A stretch of 64,000 nt of DNA from assembly GCF_014654365.1 (NCBI RefSeq), contig NZ_BNAY01000011.1, positions 246,493-310,492 on the forward strand, read 5' to 3'. This DNA comes from Amycolatopsis oliviviridis (GTDB lineage Bacteria > Actinomycetota > Actinomycetes > Mycobacteriales > Pseudonocardiaceae). Position numbers and translations under genes: made by a program. Under the pieces are notes generated by a model. The model was not told where the DNA came from and made no database searches. It was given only the letters and a program-made list of their open reading frames with translations. Positions 8,298 to 16,520 of this stretch are shown here, one piece after another (the stretch's first letter is position 1; each line of letters opens with the position of its first letter).

Positions 8298-9245
8298 ATG
8301 TACCAGGAACGCGAGGAATCCAGCGAGCGGCGAACGGTGCCGGACGCGGTCAGGTCCGGACCATTCCATCGCGCGCTCTCCGAAGCGGTGGAGCATCGCG
8401 GGCTTTCCCTGTCCCGCATCCGCGCGCATCTGGCGGCGCGCGGCGTTTCCGTGGCCGAATCGACCTTGAGTTACTGGCAGCGCGGGCTCCGGCATCCGTC
8501 CACGCCGCGCTCGCTCGACATCGTCCGTGCGCTCGAAGCGGTGCTGGGGCTGCCGCCGGACAGTCTGGTCGTCCTGGTCGGACCGCAGCGGCGAGCACCC
8601 GACGACGACCGCAGGCCCTCGGTGGTGGAACTGCGGCAGAGCTGGGCCGAAACCTGCTCGTTGATGGACGAACTGAGCGAATCACCCGGTGCGGTGGGAA
8701 ACGCGAAACTCGACGTGGTGACCGTCGTCGACGTGCTGACCATGACCGGGCAGGGACGGGCCTCGGAGATCACGTCGACCATGGTGGTGCGCGCGCGGGA
8801 ACCCGGCGCGGACGGTTTCGTGGTGACTCATCAGGACGAAGACGGCACCGACATGGAAGCCACGACGGTCTCCGCCACCGATGGCTGCCGAAGAGGCAGA
8901 GTCCGCCGGAGCACCACGTCACCGGGAATGGTGTTCGAGCTCCTCTTCGACCGCAGCCTGGCCGAAGGGGAAACGCACACCTTCGCGTTCACGTTGCGGC
9001 TGGCCGCGTCGGTCCGGGCCACCTGTTTCCACCGGACGGTGCGGGCCCGCATGTCGGCGTACCTGCTCCGGATGCGGTTCGACCCCGCCGCGATCCCGGC
9101 CCGCTGCGTCAAAACCGTGCGGGAGCGCGAAGAACTGGCTCCCGTGGTCAGCGAACCGCTGCATCCCGGTCCGGGTGCGACGGTCAGCGCCTACTTCGAG
9201 GATCTCGGCGTCGGGATCGCGGGGATCGACCTCATCTGGGAGTGA
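8298..9245 (+). CDS. XRE-type DNA-binding protein with unknown C-terminal domain, 315 aa
   Basis: Residues about 18-75 form a helix-turn-helix of the XRE class: HRALSEAVEHRGLSLSRIRA, then VAESTLSYWQRGLRHPSTPR as the recognition part. The remaining 230 residues have no family I recognise; they look beta-rich, with charged loops, and end DLGVGIAGIDLIWE. No membrane segment is seen. The start at 8298 follows GGTGGGGGTGCC, a usable ribosome-binding site. The 3' end overlaps the convergent membrane-anchored protein gene by 14 nt. Related actinobacterial proteins of this layout are often single regulators; target unknown. Confidence 0.7.
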   Translation: MYQEREESSERRTVPDAVRSGPFHRALSEAVEHRGLSLSRIRAHLAARGVSVAESTLSYWQRGLRHPSTPRSLDIVRALEAVLGLPPDSLVVLVGPQRRAPDDDRRPSVVELRQSWAETCSLMDELSESPGAVGNAKLDVVTVVDVLTMTGQGRASEITSTMVVRAREPGADGFVVTHQDEDGTDMEATTVSATDGCRRGRVRRSTTSPGMVFELLFDRSLAEGETHTFAFTLRLAASVRATCFHRTVRARMSAYLLRMRFDPAAIPARCVKTVREREELAPVVSEPLHPGPGATVSAYFEDLGVGIAGIDLIWE

Positions 9246-10008
9246 GGGCGCGCCGCCGCCGCACCGCGAACAGCACGACCGCCACCCCGGCGACACCCGC
9301 GGCGATCAAACCGGCCACGATCGACGCGGGCAGGCCGGTGTCGGCGGCCGGGGGCGCGGCGGCCTGCGCGAAGCCGATCCCGCCGTCGCGCTGGTAGTCC
9401 GATCCCGGCATCTTGTCGGCGTAGCGGCCGTGGACGTTCCGCTGGTATTCGGCGAGCGGGAGGAGCTTCCCCACCGGCGACTGCGGCAGGCTCGCCTGCA
9501 ACAGCACCACGCCGTCGGGACGCAGTTCGTACCAGCCGTTGATCTGAGGTTCGTTGAGCAGCACCGAACCGGGCCGCAGCCGCCCGCTCAACGTCTCCTC
9601 GTCGTTCCCGGAGAACACGCTCGCGGCGACCCACTTCCCCGGACCTTCCGGCATCGCCTGCAAGGTCGCCTTCTGACCGGAGTCGGCGGTGGCCGTCACG
9701 GCGACGGACCGCAGCACGCCCGCCGGCGCCCCGGCGATTCCCGTGACGAAGTCGGGATTGAGGGTGTAGACCGGGAAACCCTTCTCCCCCATCGTGATCC
9801 GTTGGGGTTCGATGTGGTCGACCTGCCGGAAGTTCGATCTCGCGAGGCCGATCGCGTCCGGCTGCGCGGCGACGCTCACGGCGGCCGCGAGATCGCCGTC
9901 CGAGGGCGGGACGACCTTCTCGCTCGCCGAGGCGGGCACCGTGGCGGGGAGCAGCGTCGCGACGGCCACCGCGAGACAACCGCAGAACTTCCGGCAGATC
10001 GTGTTCAT
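9232..10008 (-). CDS. Secreted, C-terminally membrane-anchored protein of unknown function, 258 aa
   Basis: A Sec signal peptide (about residues 1-29, ending PASA) is followed by an exported domain of about 190 residues, then a hydrophobic C-terminal segment (about 224-248) and a basic stop-transfer tail VRRRRALTPR. It is thus anchored outside the cell by its C-terminus. The ectodomain resembles no family known to me. It starts 9 nt after the stop of the papain-like protease and must be co-transcribed with it, so it is a candidate partner, inhibitor or substrate of that protease. Confidence 0.75.
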   Translation of the reverse strand: MNTICRKFCGCLAVAVATLLPATVPASASEKVVPPSDGDLAAAVSVAAQPDAIGLARSNFRQVDHIEPQRITMGEKGFPVYTLNPDFVTGIAGAPAGVLRSVAVTATADSGQKATLQAMPEGPGKWVAASVFSGNDEETLSGRLRPGSVLLNEPQINGWYELRPDGVVLLQASLPQSPVGKLLPLAEYQRNVHGRYADKMPGSDYQRDGGIGFAQAAAPPAADTGLPASIVAGLIAAGVAGVAVVLFAVRRRRALTPR

Positions 10009-10017
10009 GACCGCGTC

Positions 10018-10689
10018 TCAGCCCTTCCGGATGTTGACGATGGTGTCGTTCCAGCGGAACTGGCCGTTGCTGCGGTACTGGTTGTAGTTCCAGGTCTGGT
10101 AGCGCTGGTAGGTCGGCCACGGGTCACCGACCATGATCGACTGGTTCGCCGAGTCGTAGCCGTAGATCACCTCGGCGTGGCCACCGCCGGAGGTCCAGTA
10201 GATCCCCGTCAGGTTCAGGATCCCGGCGTCGACCTGGCTGACGACCGAGTTGAAGCTGATCGGCCCGCCCGCGTCCTGCGCGGAGAAACCGGTGCCGCGG
10301 AAGCCGCGGACGATCTCGGGGATCTGGGCAGCCTGGTTCGGACAGTACCCGGCCGAGGTGCCCTTGCCCGCGGCGCAGAACTGGGCCTGGGTGGCGGTGC
10401 CGCCCTGCGCCCGCTCGATGCTCGAACCGTCCGCGGCCCAGCACCACTGGTTCTGCTGCTGTACCTGCTGGGTGTAGTTCAGCTGCTTGGACGCGAGCGT
10501 CGAAGCGACCGTGAGCGCGTTCCCCGCGACCGGCGCGACCTCGCGGACCTGGGTGTGGGTCTGGGTCTTGATCAGGCCGGTGGGCCGGTCCCCGGCGTCG
10601 CCGGGCTGCGCGAGGGCGGTGGCGGGCAGCATGCTCAGCGCGAAGACGGCGGCTCCGGTGGCCAGTACGGCCCTCGAAAGGCTCTTCAC
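10018..10689 (-). CDS. Secreted papain-like cysteine protease (C39/C70, AvrRpt2-like), 223 aa
   Basis: A signal peptide (MKSLSRAVLATG to about ALA27) is followed by a papain-like domain: QNQWCWAADG with Cys83 as likely nucleophile, SGGGHAEVIYGYD with His171, and VGDPWP with Asp189. This Cys-His-Asp order and spacing match AvrRpt2-like (C70) and C39-like families. The start is GTG 10687-10689, with AGGAGA eight nt upstream; longer frames lack both. A short pro-region lies between the signal peptide and Cys83. The next gene, 9 nt downstream, encodes a membrane-anchored exported protein. Two pairs of extra Cys (Cys105, Cys116) may form a disulphide outside the cell. Confidence 0.8.
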   Translation of the reverse strand: MKSLSRAVLATGAAVFALSMLPATALAQPGDAGDRPTGLIKTQTHTQVREVAPVAGNALTVASTLASKQLNYTQQVQQQNQWCWAADGSSIERAQGGTATQAQFCAAGKGTSAGYCPNQAAQIPEIVRGFRGTGFSAQDAGGPISFNSVVSQVDAGILNLTGIYWTSGGGHAEVIYGYDSANQSIMVGDPWPTYQRYQTWNYNQYRSNGQFRWNDTIVNIRKG

Positions 10690-10777
10690 AGATGTCTCCT
10701 TTGACACGGGGATGGGGAGATCACCGTGCGCCGCAACGGCTCCGGGGACAACGCCCTCGCCGGGCGCCAAGGAACCC

Positions 10778-10793
10778 CTGTGATCGTTCACAG
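10778..10793. promoter_or_regulatory. Dyad CTGTGATCGTTCACAG upstream of the protease gene
   Basis: A perfect dyad (CTGTGA, 4-nt centre TCGT, TCACAG) lies 89 nt upstream of the protease start. It resembles a Crp half-site pair but with N4 rather than N6 spacing. A second small hairpin, TTCACA-AAGAC-TGTGAA at 10875-10891, spans the stop codon of the adenylate cyclase and may act as its terminator. Confidence 0.3.
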
Positions 10794-10875
10794 ATCAGGG
10801 TCGCGCTCGCGGGCCAGGAAACGCCGGGATCCACGGACGGCGGGACGCGGCCGTCGCGCAAGATTCACGATCCCT

Positions 10876-12510
10876 TCACAAAGACTGTGAATCCGACACC
10901 CGTTCGATCCTCGGGGTCGCGAGTGTGGTGGGCCGGGACCGGCCTCGCAAGGTGACGTCCTCCGTCGCTTTCCAGTGTCCGGCTTCGGTCTCGTCCGCCG
11001 ACTCGATCGCCGTCCACGAAGCGAGCAACCGGGCTTCGACGTTCTTCGCCAGTTCGGTCAGCCGGGCGGCTTCGTTGACCGGGTCGCCGATGACCGTGTA
11101 CTCGAACCGCCGCGGGTCGCCGACGTTCCCGGCGACCACCTCGCCCGTCGCCACCCCGATCCCGGCCGGGCATTCCGGCACCTCCGCCGCCAGCCTGCGC
11201 GCGATCGCCCGGCCCGCGGACAGCGCGAGGGTCGCGTGATCCTCCAGCCGCACCGGTGCGCCGAAGATCGCGAGCGCGGCGTCACCGACGAACTTGTTGA
11301 CCAGCCCGTGGTTGCGGTCGACCTCGTCGACCACCACCGCGAAGAACCGGTTGAGCAGCCCGACGACCTCCTCCGGCGGACGGCTCGCGGCCAGCGCCGT
11401 CGAGCCGATCAGGTCGACGAACAGCACCGACACCGTCCGCACGGTGCCGCCGAGTTCGGCGGTGGTGGCGCGCATCGCCTCGGTGGCGACGTCCTCGCCG
11501 ACGTGCCTCCCGAACAGGTCTCGCAAACGTTCGCGTTCGGCGAGGCCGACGGCCATCCCGTTGAAACCCGCCTGCAGGAGGCCGAGTTCGGTGCCGTCGT
11601 AGACCGGGATCTCCACGGTGAAGTCACCGGCCCGCACCCGGCCCAGCGCGTGCTGCACCGATCGGATCGGGTTCACCACGGCGCGGGCGGTGAACACGGT
11701 CACCAGCAGTCCGAAGCACAGCACGACCAGGCCGAGCACGATCACGGAGATGGCGAGTTTCGTGGTCGACACGTCGCCGCGCACCCATGCCAGGATCGCC
11801 GTGACCACCAGCCCGGCCACCGGAACCCCGGTGCCGAGGCACCAGAACAGCAGCATGCGCAGGTTGACCCCGCCGCTGAGCGGCCGCGCCGGTGAAGTGC
11901 CCGCCAAGGCCAAGGCCGCGTACGGCCGCAGGATGAACTCGCCCGCGAGATAGGCGATCGCGCAGACGACCACTCCCGCGAACGCGACGACGAGCAGTTC
12001 GGTCAGCACGACCCGCGGCTGCACCAGCGCGGCCAGCGCGCCGAACACCAAGGTCGCGACGCCCCAGAGCACCGCTTGGACCAGCGTCAGGCGCAACGGC
12101 ACCCGCAGGCCGGCAGCGCGTTCGTCGTCGGTCGGCTTCCGGCCTTCGGCGGCCCAGCGCAACGTCCGCAGCGCGCCGCGAGTGCCCCACAGCGCGCCCA
12201 CGACGACGGCGGAGACCACGTAGACGGGGACCGCGATCGCGGTGACGCGCACGAGGTCGCCGGACATCCCGGGAGCGGGCATGAGCAGGGCCGCCAGCCC
12301 GACCACGACCAGCGCGCCGATGACGTTGGTCGCGATCAGGGTGCCGGTGAGCAGCCCCTGGACGCGACGGCGCAGCACGGCCGCGTCCTGATCGAGCGGA
12401 CCGAGCAGCCAGGAGCCGAACGGCCCTTGCCCGCGGCCCCGGACAGAGGAGTCGTTGTCTGGTCGCACCCGTTCCCGCCGTTCACCCGGTTTGAGTGAAC
12501 GACTGTACAC
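10876..12510 (-). CDS. Membrane HAMP-class III adenylate cyclase, 544 aa
   Basis: Makes cAMP from ATP at the inner face of the membrane. About six membrane segments occupy residues 40-290, followed by a HAMP linker (ARAVVNPIRSV to about 345) and the class III catalytic domain. Catalytic residues are visible: metal Asp in SVLFVDLIGST, second metal Asp and adenine-recognising Lys in NKFVGDAALAIFG, and Asp plus Asn and Arg in VIGDPVNEAARL. This is the arrangement of mycobacterial Rv1318c-Rv1320c. The GTG start has AGGAG upstream; a later GTG is possible. The gene follows the methyltransferase on the same strand, but a long palindrome separates them. Confidence 0.88.
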   Translation of the reverse strand: MYSRSLKPGERRERVRPDNDSSVRGRGQGPFGSWLLGPLDQDAAVLRRRVQGLLTGTLIATNVIGALVVVGLAALLMPAPGMSGDLVRVTAIAVPVYVVSAVVVGALWGTRGALRTLRWAAEGRKPTDDERAAGLRVPLRLTLVQAVLWGVATLVFGALAALVQPRVVLTELLVVAFAGVVVCAIAYLAGEFILRPYAALALAGTSPARPLSGGVNLRMLLFWCLGTGVPVAGLVVTAILAWVRGDVSTTKLAISVIVLGLVVLCFGLLVTVFTARAVVNPIRSVQHALGRVRAGDFTVEIPVYDGTELGLLQAGFNGMAVGLAERERLRDLFGRHVGEDVATEAMRATTAELGGTVRTVSVLFVDLIGSTALAASRPPEEVVGLLNRFFAVVVDEVDRNHGLVNKFVGDAALAIFGAPVRLEDHATLALSAGRAIARRLAAEVPECPAGIGVATGEVVAGNVGDPRRFEYTVIGDPVNEAARLTELAKNVEARLLASWTAIESADETEAGHWKATEDVTLRGRSRPTTLATPRIERVSDSQSL

Positions 12511-12519
12511 CGAACTCCT

Positions 12520-12583
12520 CGCGTTTCGTCCTCTGGATGCGGTCGTTGCGTGTGCAAGGACCGCATCCAGAGGACGAAACGCG
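12520..12583. repeat. Long palindrome with 25-bp perfect arms (GCGTTTCGTCCTCTGGATGC family)
   Basis: Arms 12520-12544 and 12559-12583 are perfectly complementary around a 14-nt loop. It fills the gap between the methyltransferase stop (12610) and the cyclase start (12510). A related single arm is at 919-940. Possible roles are terminator of the methyltransferase transcript or a mobile palindromic repeat. Confidence 0.65.
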
Positions 12584-12609
12584 GGCCGTCAGCCGAGGCC
12601 GTCGGGGGA

Positions 12610-13413
12610 TCAGCGGACGGTGCCCGAGCCCACCAGCGTGGTGGCGTCGAGTTCGGTGACGCCGTCTGCGCTCAACGACTCGAGGTAGCGCTCGCGCACC
12701 CGCTCGACGACGTCGGGTTCGAGACCGTCGACGATGCCCCGGAAGCCGGAACCGATGATGACCAGCCACGCCACTTCGGGCGTCATGGGCAGCCGCAGTT
12801 CGTTGACCGTGACGTCCACTTCGGACAGACCGCGGCCGGAAAGCCACTCGGCGTAGGTGCCGGCCTGGTTGATCCGGTCGATCAGGCTCGGCTCCCGCTC
12901 CGGCGGCGGCGCGGAATCGGTCACCTCGGCCATCGCCCGTCCGGCATGACGGCCGGCCGTCACCATGGCCCCGTCCCGCCAGATGGTGAACACGGCCCGG
13001 CCACCGGGACGGACCCGGCTGATCAGCCGCTCGGTACCGGCCGTCATGTCGGGGAAGAAGAAAATGCCGAGCGCGGACAACACGGCGTCGTAACCCTCGG
13101 TTTCCCAGGCCGTCGCGTCGGCTTCGTGCGCGTGCAACTGCGGCAAGTCCGCCGAGAGCCGGCGCAGCTCGCCGATCATCGGACCGGAGAGGTCGATCGC
13201 GTCCACCGAGCCACCGGCCCCGACCGCCCGCGCCGCCGGGAGCGCCGACGCCCCGGTGCCGCAGCAGGCGTCGAGGACCCGGGATCCTTCACCGAGCCCG
13301 GCGGCCGCCACCGTGGCCGCGCCGATCGGCTCCCACAGATGACGCCCCAGTGCGGCGAAATCGGCGGCCGCGGCGTCGAAAGCACGCTGAGTGCCCACCT
13401 TGCGAGAAGACAT
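12610..13413 (-). CDS. Class I SAM-dependent methyltransferase, 267 aa
   Basis: A Rossmann-fold methyltransferase of the UbiE/MenG-like type. Motif I is VLDACCGTGASALPAA (double Cys in place of the usual GxG lead), with DAIDLSGPMI as the acidic SAM-ribose loop and DAVLSALGIFFFPD as motif post-I/II; RPGGRAVFTIW follows. The C-terminal third is a substrate-binding cap without recognisable signature. The ATG at 13411-13413 is preferred; a longer frame lacks homology-like sequence. It faces a small secreted protein gene. Natural-product or quinone methylation is possible, but no cluster context supports either. Confidence 0.8.
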   Translation of the reverse strand: MSSRKVGTQRAFDAAAADFAALGRHLWEPIGAATVAAAGLGEGSRVLDACCGTGASALPAARAVGAGGSVDAIDLSGPMIGELRRLSADLPQLHAHEADATAWETEGYDAVLSALGIFFFPDMTAGTERLISRVRPGGRAVFTIWRDGAMVTAGRHAGRAMAEVTDSAPPPEREPSLIDRINQAGTYAEWLSGRGLSEVDVTVNELRLPMTPEVAWLVIIGSGFRGIVDGLEPDVVERVRERYLESLSADGVTELDATTLVGSGTVR

Positions 13414-13535
13414 GCCCGCGACGATATCCGTTTCCCGCCTCGCGCGTCGTGAGAAAGCACCTACGCCGGTCGGAGGCCGCGGGGGCACCCGACCGGCGGG
13501 CGAATCGCGGACCGTTCCGCCCTAGCGTTGTCTTC

Positions 13536-13781
13536 ATGAGGAAAATCCTGCTCGGCGCAGTCATCGTCCTGGGCATGATCGCCGCCCCGGCTTCCGCGAG
13601 CGCGCTGGAGACCAAGGAGTTCGTGGGCCACGGGTCGAGCAGCTTCGGCTTCGCTCTCCTCTACGCCCGCCAGGACGCCCGGACCCAGGCGGACAGGGCC
13701 GGGTTCAAGGACTGCGAGGAGTACGACAAGCTCGTCCTCTCTCCGTATGACGCGACGGTCTTCTGGCGCTGCACGCGCTGA
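13536..13781 (+). CDS. Small secreted protein of unknown function, 81 aa
   Basis: A clear signal peptide (MRKILLGAVIVLGMIAAPASASA) precedes a mature peptide of about 55 residues with two Cys (KDCEEYD and FWRCTR), able to form one disulphide. TAGCGT at 13523-13528 lies exactly 7 nt before the ATG, so the mRNA is probably leaderless. I know no family; it looks like one of the small exported peptides common in actinomycetes. The peroxiredoxin gene follows after 28 nt on the same strand. Confidence 0.65.
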   Translation: MRKILLGAVIVLGMIAAPASASALETKEFVGHGSSSFGFALLYARQDARTQADRAGFKDCEEYDKLVLSPYDATVFWRCTR

Positions 13782-13809
13782 GACCAATCCGGGCCGCGCC
13801 GGGCTCCGA

Positions 13810-14298
13810 ATGCCGGACATGGATCAAGGAGACCTCGCCCCGGACTTCACCCTGCCCGACGACACCGGCAAGGACCGCACGCTGTCGGACTTCCTGTCCA
13901 CCGGGCCGGTCGTGCTGTTCTTCTATCCCGCCGCGATGACCGGCGGCTGCACCGCCGAAAGCTGCCACTTCCGCGACCTGGCGGCGGAATTCGGCGAGGT
14001 CGGCGCGCACCGCGTCGGGATCAGCCCGGACGGCGTCACCAAACAGCGCGAATTCTCCGCCCTGCACGGTTTCGACTATCCGTTGCTGTCCGATGTGGAC
14101 GGTACCGTCGCGAAACAGTTCGGTGTGTGGCGCCGGTTCAGCCCGCTGCACGCCAAACGGCACACCTTCGTGATCGACACCGACCGCAAGGTCCTCGCGG
14201 TGATCAAGAGCGAGTTGAAGTTCGACGTGCACGCCGACAAGGCGCTCGCGGCCCTGCGGGAACGCTCAGCCGCGGGAGGTCCCGAGCGCCACGCTTGA
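13810..14298 (+). CDS. bcp: Thioredoxin-dependent peroxiredoxin, Bcp/PrxQ type, 162 aa
   Basis: Reduces H2O2 and organic hydroperoxides in the cytoplasm. The active-site block FFYPAAMTGGCTAESCHFRD has the peroxidatic Cys47 in the CTxE context and the resolving Cys52 five residues later, the signature of the atypical two-Cys Bcp/PrxQ group. The canonical Pro-xxx-Thr-xx-Cys triad is present. Length fits. An alternative ATG three codons downstream (13819) cannot be excluded. It may share a transcript with the preceding small secreted protein. The last 33 nt overlap the convergent double-MerR gene. Confidence 0.9.
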   Translation: MPDMDQGDLAPDFTLPDDTGKDRTLSDFLSTGPVVLFFYPAAMTGGCTAESCHFRDLAAEFGEVGAHRVGISPDGVTKQREFSALHGFDYPLLSDVDGTVAKQFGVWRRFSPLHAKRHTFVIDTDRKVLAVIKSELKFDVHADKALAALRERSAAGGPERHA

Positions 14299-15033
14299 GA
14301 CGTCGAGCGTCCCGGGCGTGGCGCTCGGGGCATCCGCGGAGCAGAGATAGAGGTGGTGCGTCCCTTCGAAAAGCGCCCGCGAGCGGGCCGTGATGCCCTC
14401 GTCCCGGGCCGCGAGCGCCGACGCGACGTCGTCCAGCCGCCGCGATCGCCGCAGCTCCGGCATCAGCGCGCGCAGAGGCTCGACGCGGTATCCGGCCAGC
14501 CGCAGCTGGTGCACGATCCGCGCGTCCCGCACCTGGGACGGCGTGTACCGCCGTGTCCCCCGCTGATCGCGGTCGGGGACGACGAGCCGTTCCGCGTCCC
14601 AGTGCCGCAGCGTCGACGGGCGTACGCCGAGCGCCGACGCGAGTTCGGAAACGCTCATCGAGTCCGAGCCGCGCACGTCTTCGATCGGTTCACGGGAGAT
14701 CACCCGGACGGCTTCCCTGGCCTCCCTGAGATCCGCGCGCTCGGCGTCGAGCCCGGCGTGGGCCGCGTCGAGCAGCGCGAGCACCTCGGGGAGTGGGTCC
14801 CGGTGCAGCGCCCGGACGATCTTCTTGGCCTCGACCGGCCCCACGCCGGCGGCGAGCGCGCGGTAGGCCAGCGCGGACCTTAGGTGGATCTCCCCGTAGT
14901 TCCGGTAGCCCGACGCCGTCCGCGCCGCCGCCGGGAGCACGCCGTCGCGTTCGAGGTTGCGCACCTGCTGGACGGAGTAGCCCGACCGACGCGCGATCTC
15001 CGCGGTTTTGAGACTTGACACCGTCACCCCCAC
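14266..15033 (-). CDS. Transcription regulator with two MerR-type HTH domains, 255 aa
   Basis: Two winged-helix MerR-like domains lie in one chain: residues about 8-70 (TAEIARRSGYSVQQVRNLER, then SGYRNYGEIHLRSALAYRAL) and about 127-195 (MSVSELASALGVRPSTLRHW, then TRRYTPSQVRDARIVHQLRL). A helical linker sits between them. Classical MerR proteins have one such domain and dimerise; a tandem version could bind as a pseudo-dimer. The GTG start at 15033 has GAGGACG upstream. It is divergent from a DUF6194 gene (49-nt gap), and a paralogue with the same architecture lies just beyond that gene. Confidence 0.8.
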   Translation of the reverse strand: MGVTVSSLKTAEIARRSGYSVQQVRNLERDGVLPAAARTASGYRNYGEIHLRSALAYRALAAGVGPVEAKKIVRALHRDPLPEVLALLDAAHAGLDAERADLREAREAVRVISREPIEDVRGSDSMSVSELASALGVRPSTLRHWDAERLVVPDRDQRGTRRYTPSQVRDARIVHQLRLAGYRVEPLRALMPELRRSRRLDDVASALAARDEGITARSRALFEGTHHLYLCSADAPSATPGTLDVSSVALGTSRG

Positions 15034-15082
15034 GAAAACGTCCTCGAACCCTCCATAAGCACTTTAATGTGACGCTTGAGCC

Positions 15083-15559
15083 ATGACCATCGAAGAGATC
15101 ATCGGCCTCGTATCGGGCCTCGACGGCGTCCTGGCCCTCACCCCTTCGGCGGGCGACGGCTGGCCGGAGCTCAGCTGGGGCGACGCCTTCTTCTACTACT
15201 CCCCCGACGGCGTCGTCCCGACGAACGTCCAGCCCTTCGCGACGATCGTGACCAAGAACTATCCCGGCGACGAGACCTCGCGCCTGGACCGGCCGGACAC
15301 GTTCCGCGTGAACATCCACGCCGGGAAGGAGGAGTTCACCGAGCGCCTCGGCCGGACGCCCCGGGAGGCGGCCGGAATCGACGTCGATCCCGGCACCGAG
15401 GACACCGTGCTCGCCCATCCCGTCTACGGGACCGCGGGCTGGCTGGCGGTCGTGAACCCGGCGTCGAAGACCGAAGCGGTCACCCGCGAACTGCTCGACA
15501 CCGCGTACCGGCGGGCTCGCGCGCGTTACGAACGACGGGCGGAATCCTCGCGCGATTAG
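15083..15559 (+). CDS. DUF6194 family protein, 158 aa
   Basis: The sequence matches what I know of DUF6194: MTIEEIIGLVSGLDGVLALT, SWGDAFFYYSPDG, QPFATIVTKNYPGDETSRLD, FRVNIHAGKEEF and HPVYGTAGWLAVVNP. The family is predicted to be small, soluble and alpha/beta, with no assigned activity. It sits between two paralogous double-MerR regulators, divergent from the first and 29 nt ahead of the second, so its expression is probably controlled by one or both. The upstream stretch 15050-15075 (CATAAGCACTTTAATGTGAC) is AT-rich and may hold the shared promoter. Confidence 0.8.
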   Translation: MTIEEIIGLVSGLDGVLALTPSAGDGWPELSWGDAFFYYSPDGVVPTNVQPFATIVTKNYPGDETSRLDRPDTFRVNIHAGKEEFTERLGRTPREAAGIDVDPGTEDTVLAHPVYGTAGWLAVVNPASKTEAVTRELLDTAYRRARARYERRAESSRD

Positions 15560-15588
15560 TGGACCCCAAGACTTGTATCGTGGGGCGA

Positions 15589-16335
15589 GTGGGCCGAAAC
15601 CTTCGAACCGGCGAACGGCTGAGGCCGGTCGATCTGGCGCGTGAGCACGGTCTGTCCACACAGGCCGTCCGCAACTACGAGGCGGACGGCATCCTCCCCG
15701 CCGCCGAACGCGGCCCGCAGGGCTATCGCACGTACACGTCATCGCACGCACGAGCCCTCCGCGCGTTCCTGGCGCTGGTACCCGGACACGGCCACGCGAC
15801 GGCGGCGTCGATCATGGGGGCGGTCAACCAGGGCGCGGTCGAGGAGGCGCTGCGGCTCGTCGACGAGAGTCACGCGCAACTGCTCGAAGACCGCCGCACC
15901 CTCCAGGCCGTCACGGCCGCGCTCCGCGACCTCGAGCCCGTGCCGCAGGAACGGGGCGAGATGTTCGTCGGCCCGCTGTCCCGGAAACTCGGCGTCCGGC
16001 CCGCCACCCTGCGCAAATGGGAGCACGCCGGCCTGCTCCGGCCCGAACGCGACCCGCGGACGGGTTATCGCGTCTACAGCGCGGCCGACGTCCGCGACGC
16101 CAAGCTGGCCCATCAGCTCCGGCGCGGCGGCTATCTCCTGGAGCGGATCGCGCCGCTGATCGAGCAGGTCCGTTCCGCCGGAGGGGTCGTTCCGCTCGAA
16201 TCGACGCTGCGGGACTGGCACTCCCGGCTTTCGGCAAGGGGCCGCGCGATGCTCTCCGGCGCAGCAGCGCTCGACGCTTATCTCGGCAGTGCGACCGATG
16301 ACACTTTTGGGACAATGACACTTCCGCGCAATTGA
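15589..16335 (+). CDS. Second double-MerR regulator, paralogue of 14266-15033, about 248 aa
   Basis: It repeats the architecture of its neighbour: a first MerR-like HTH (RPVDLAREHGLSTQAVRNYE, then PQGYRTYTSSHARALRAFLA), a helical linker, and a second (VGPLSRKLGVRPATLRKWEH, then GYRVYSAADVRDAKLAHQLR). The two proteins are clearly homologous over their length although diverged, pointing to an old duplication around the DUF6194 gene. The start is uncertain: GTG 15589 or GTG 15580. The upstream dyad CCCCA-N12-TGGGG (about 15563-15584) could be an operator. Its stop codon lies inside a short palindrome that probably helps termination. Confidence 0.78.
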   Translation: MGRNLRTGERLRPVDLAREHGLSTQAVRNYEADGILPAAERGPQGYRTYTSSHARALRAFLALVPGHGHATAASIMGAVNQGAVEEALRLVDESHAQLLEDRRTLQAVTAALRDLEPVPQERGEMFVGPLSRKLGVRPATLRKWEHAGLLRPERDPRTGYRVYSAADVRDAKLAHQLRRGGYLLERIAPLIEQVRSAGGVVPLESTLRDWHSRLSARGRAMLSGAAALDAYLGSATDDTFGTMTLPRN

Positions 16336-16399
16336 TTGCGCAGGCTATTCACGTTTTCCGCATACGAAAGTAGGACCGTGATCACGGATCCTACTTTCG
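16326..16399. terminator. Two hairpins after the second double-MerR gene
   Basis: GCGCAAT-TG-ATTGCGC (16326-16341) spans the stop codon, and a longer hairpin at 16365-16399 has arms CGAAAGTAGGA / TCCTACTTTCG around CCGTGATCACGG. Together they probably end the transcript. The rest of the gap to 16520 has no feature beyond an AT-rich TTTTAGAACATATTCC near 16468, a possible promoter of the protease gene. Confidence 0.55.
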
Positions 16400-16520
16400 G
16401 CGCTACGACGGGATCGACGCGCGCTCGTACTGTGCGTCACGTCGAGATGAACCGCCCGGTCCCTGCCTTTTAGAACATATTCCGGCGGTTCGTCATTCCC
16501 TCCTCACCGAAGGAATTCGC

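Noticed and set aside
10778..10793. Crp/cAMP site next to the adenylate cyclase
   Set aside because: TGTGA and TCACA halves are 4 nt apart, not the 6 nt of Crp sites, so it was not called as a Crp operator.
10690..10875. A possible riboswitch in the leader of the papain-like protease
   Set aside because: The 186-nt leader has hairpins, but I could not fit it to the c-di-AMP (ydaO) or other known riboswitch cores; kept only the dyad at 10778 as a weak site.
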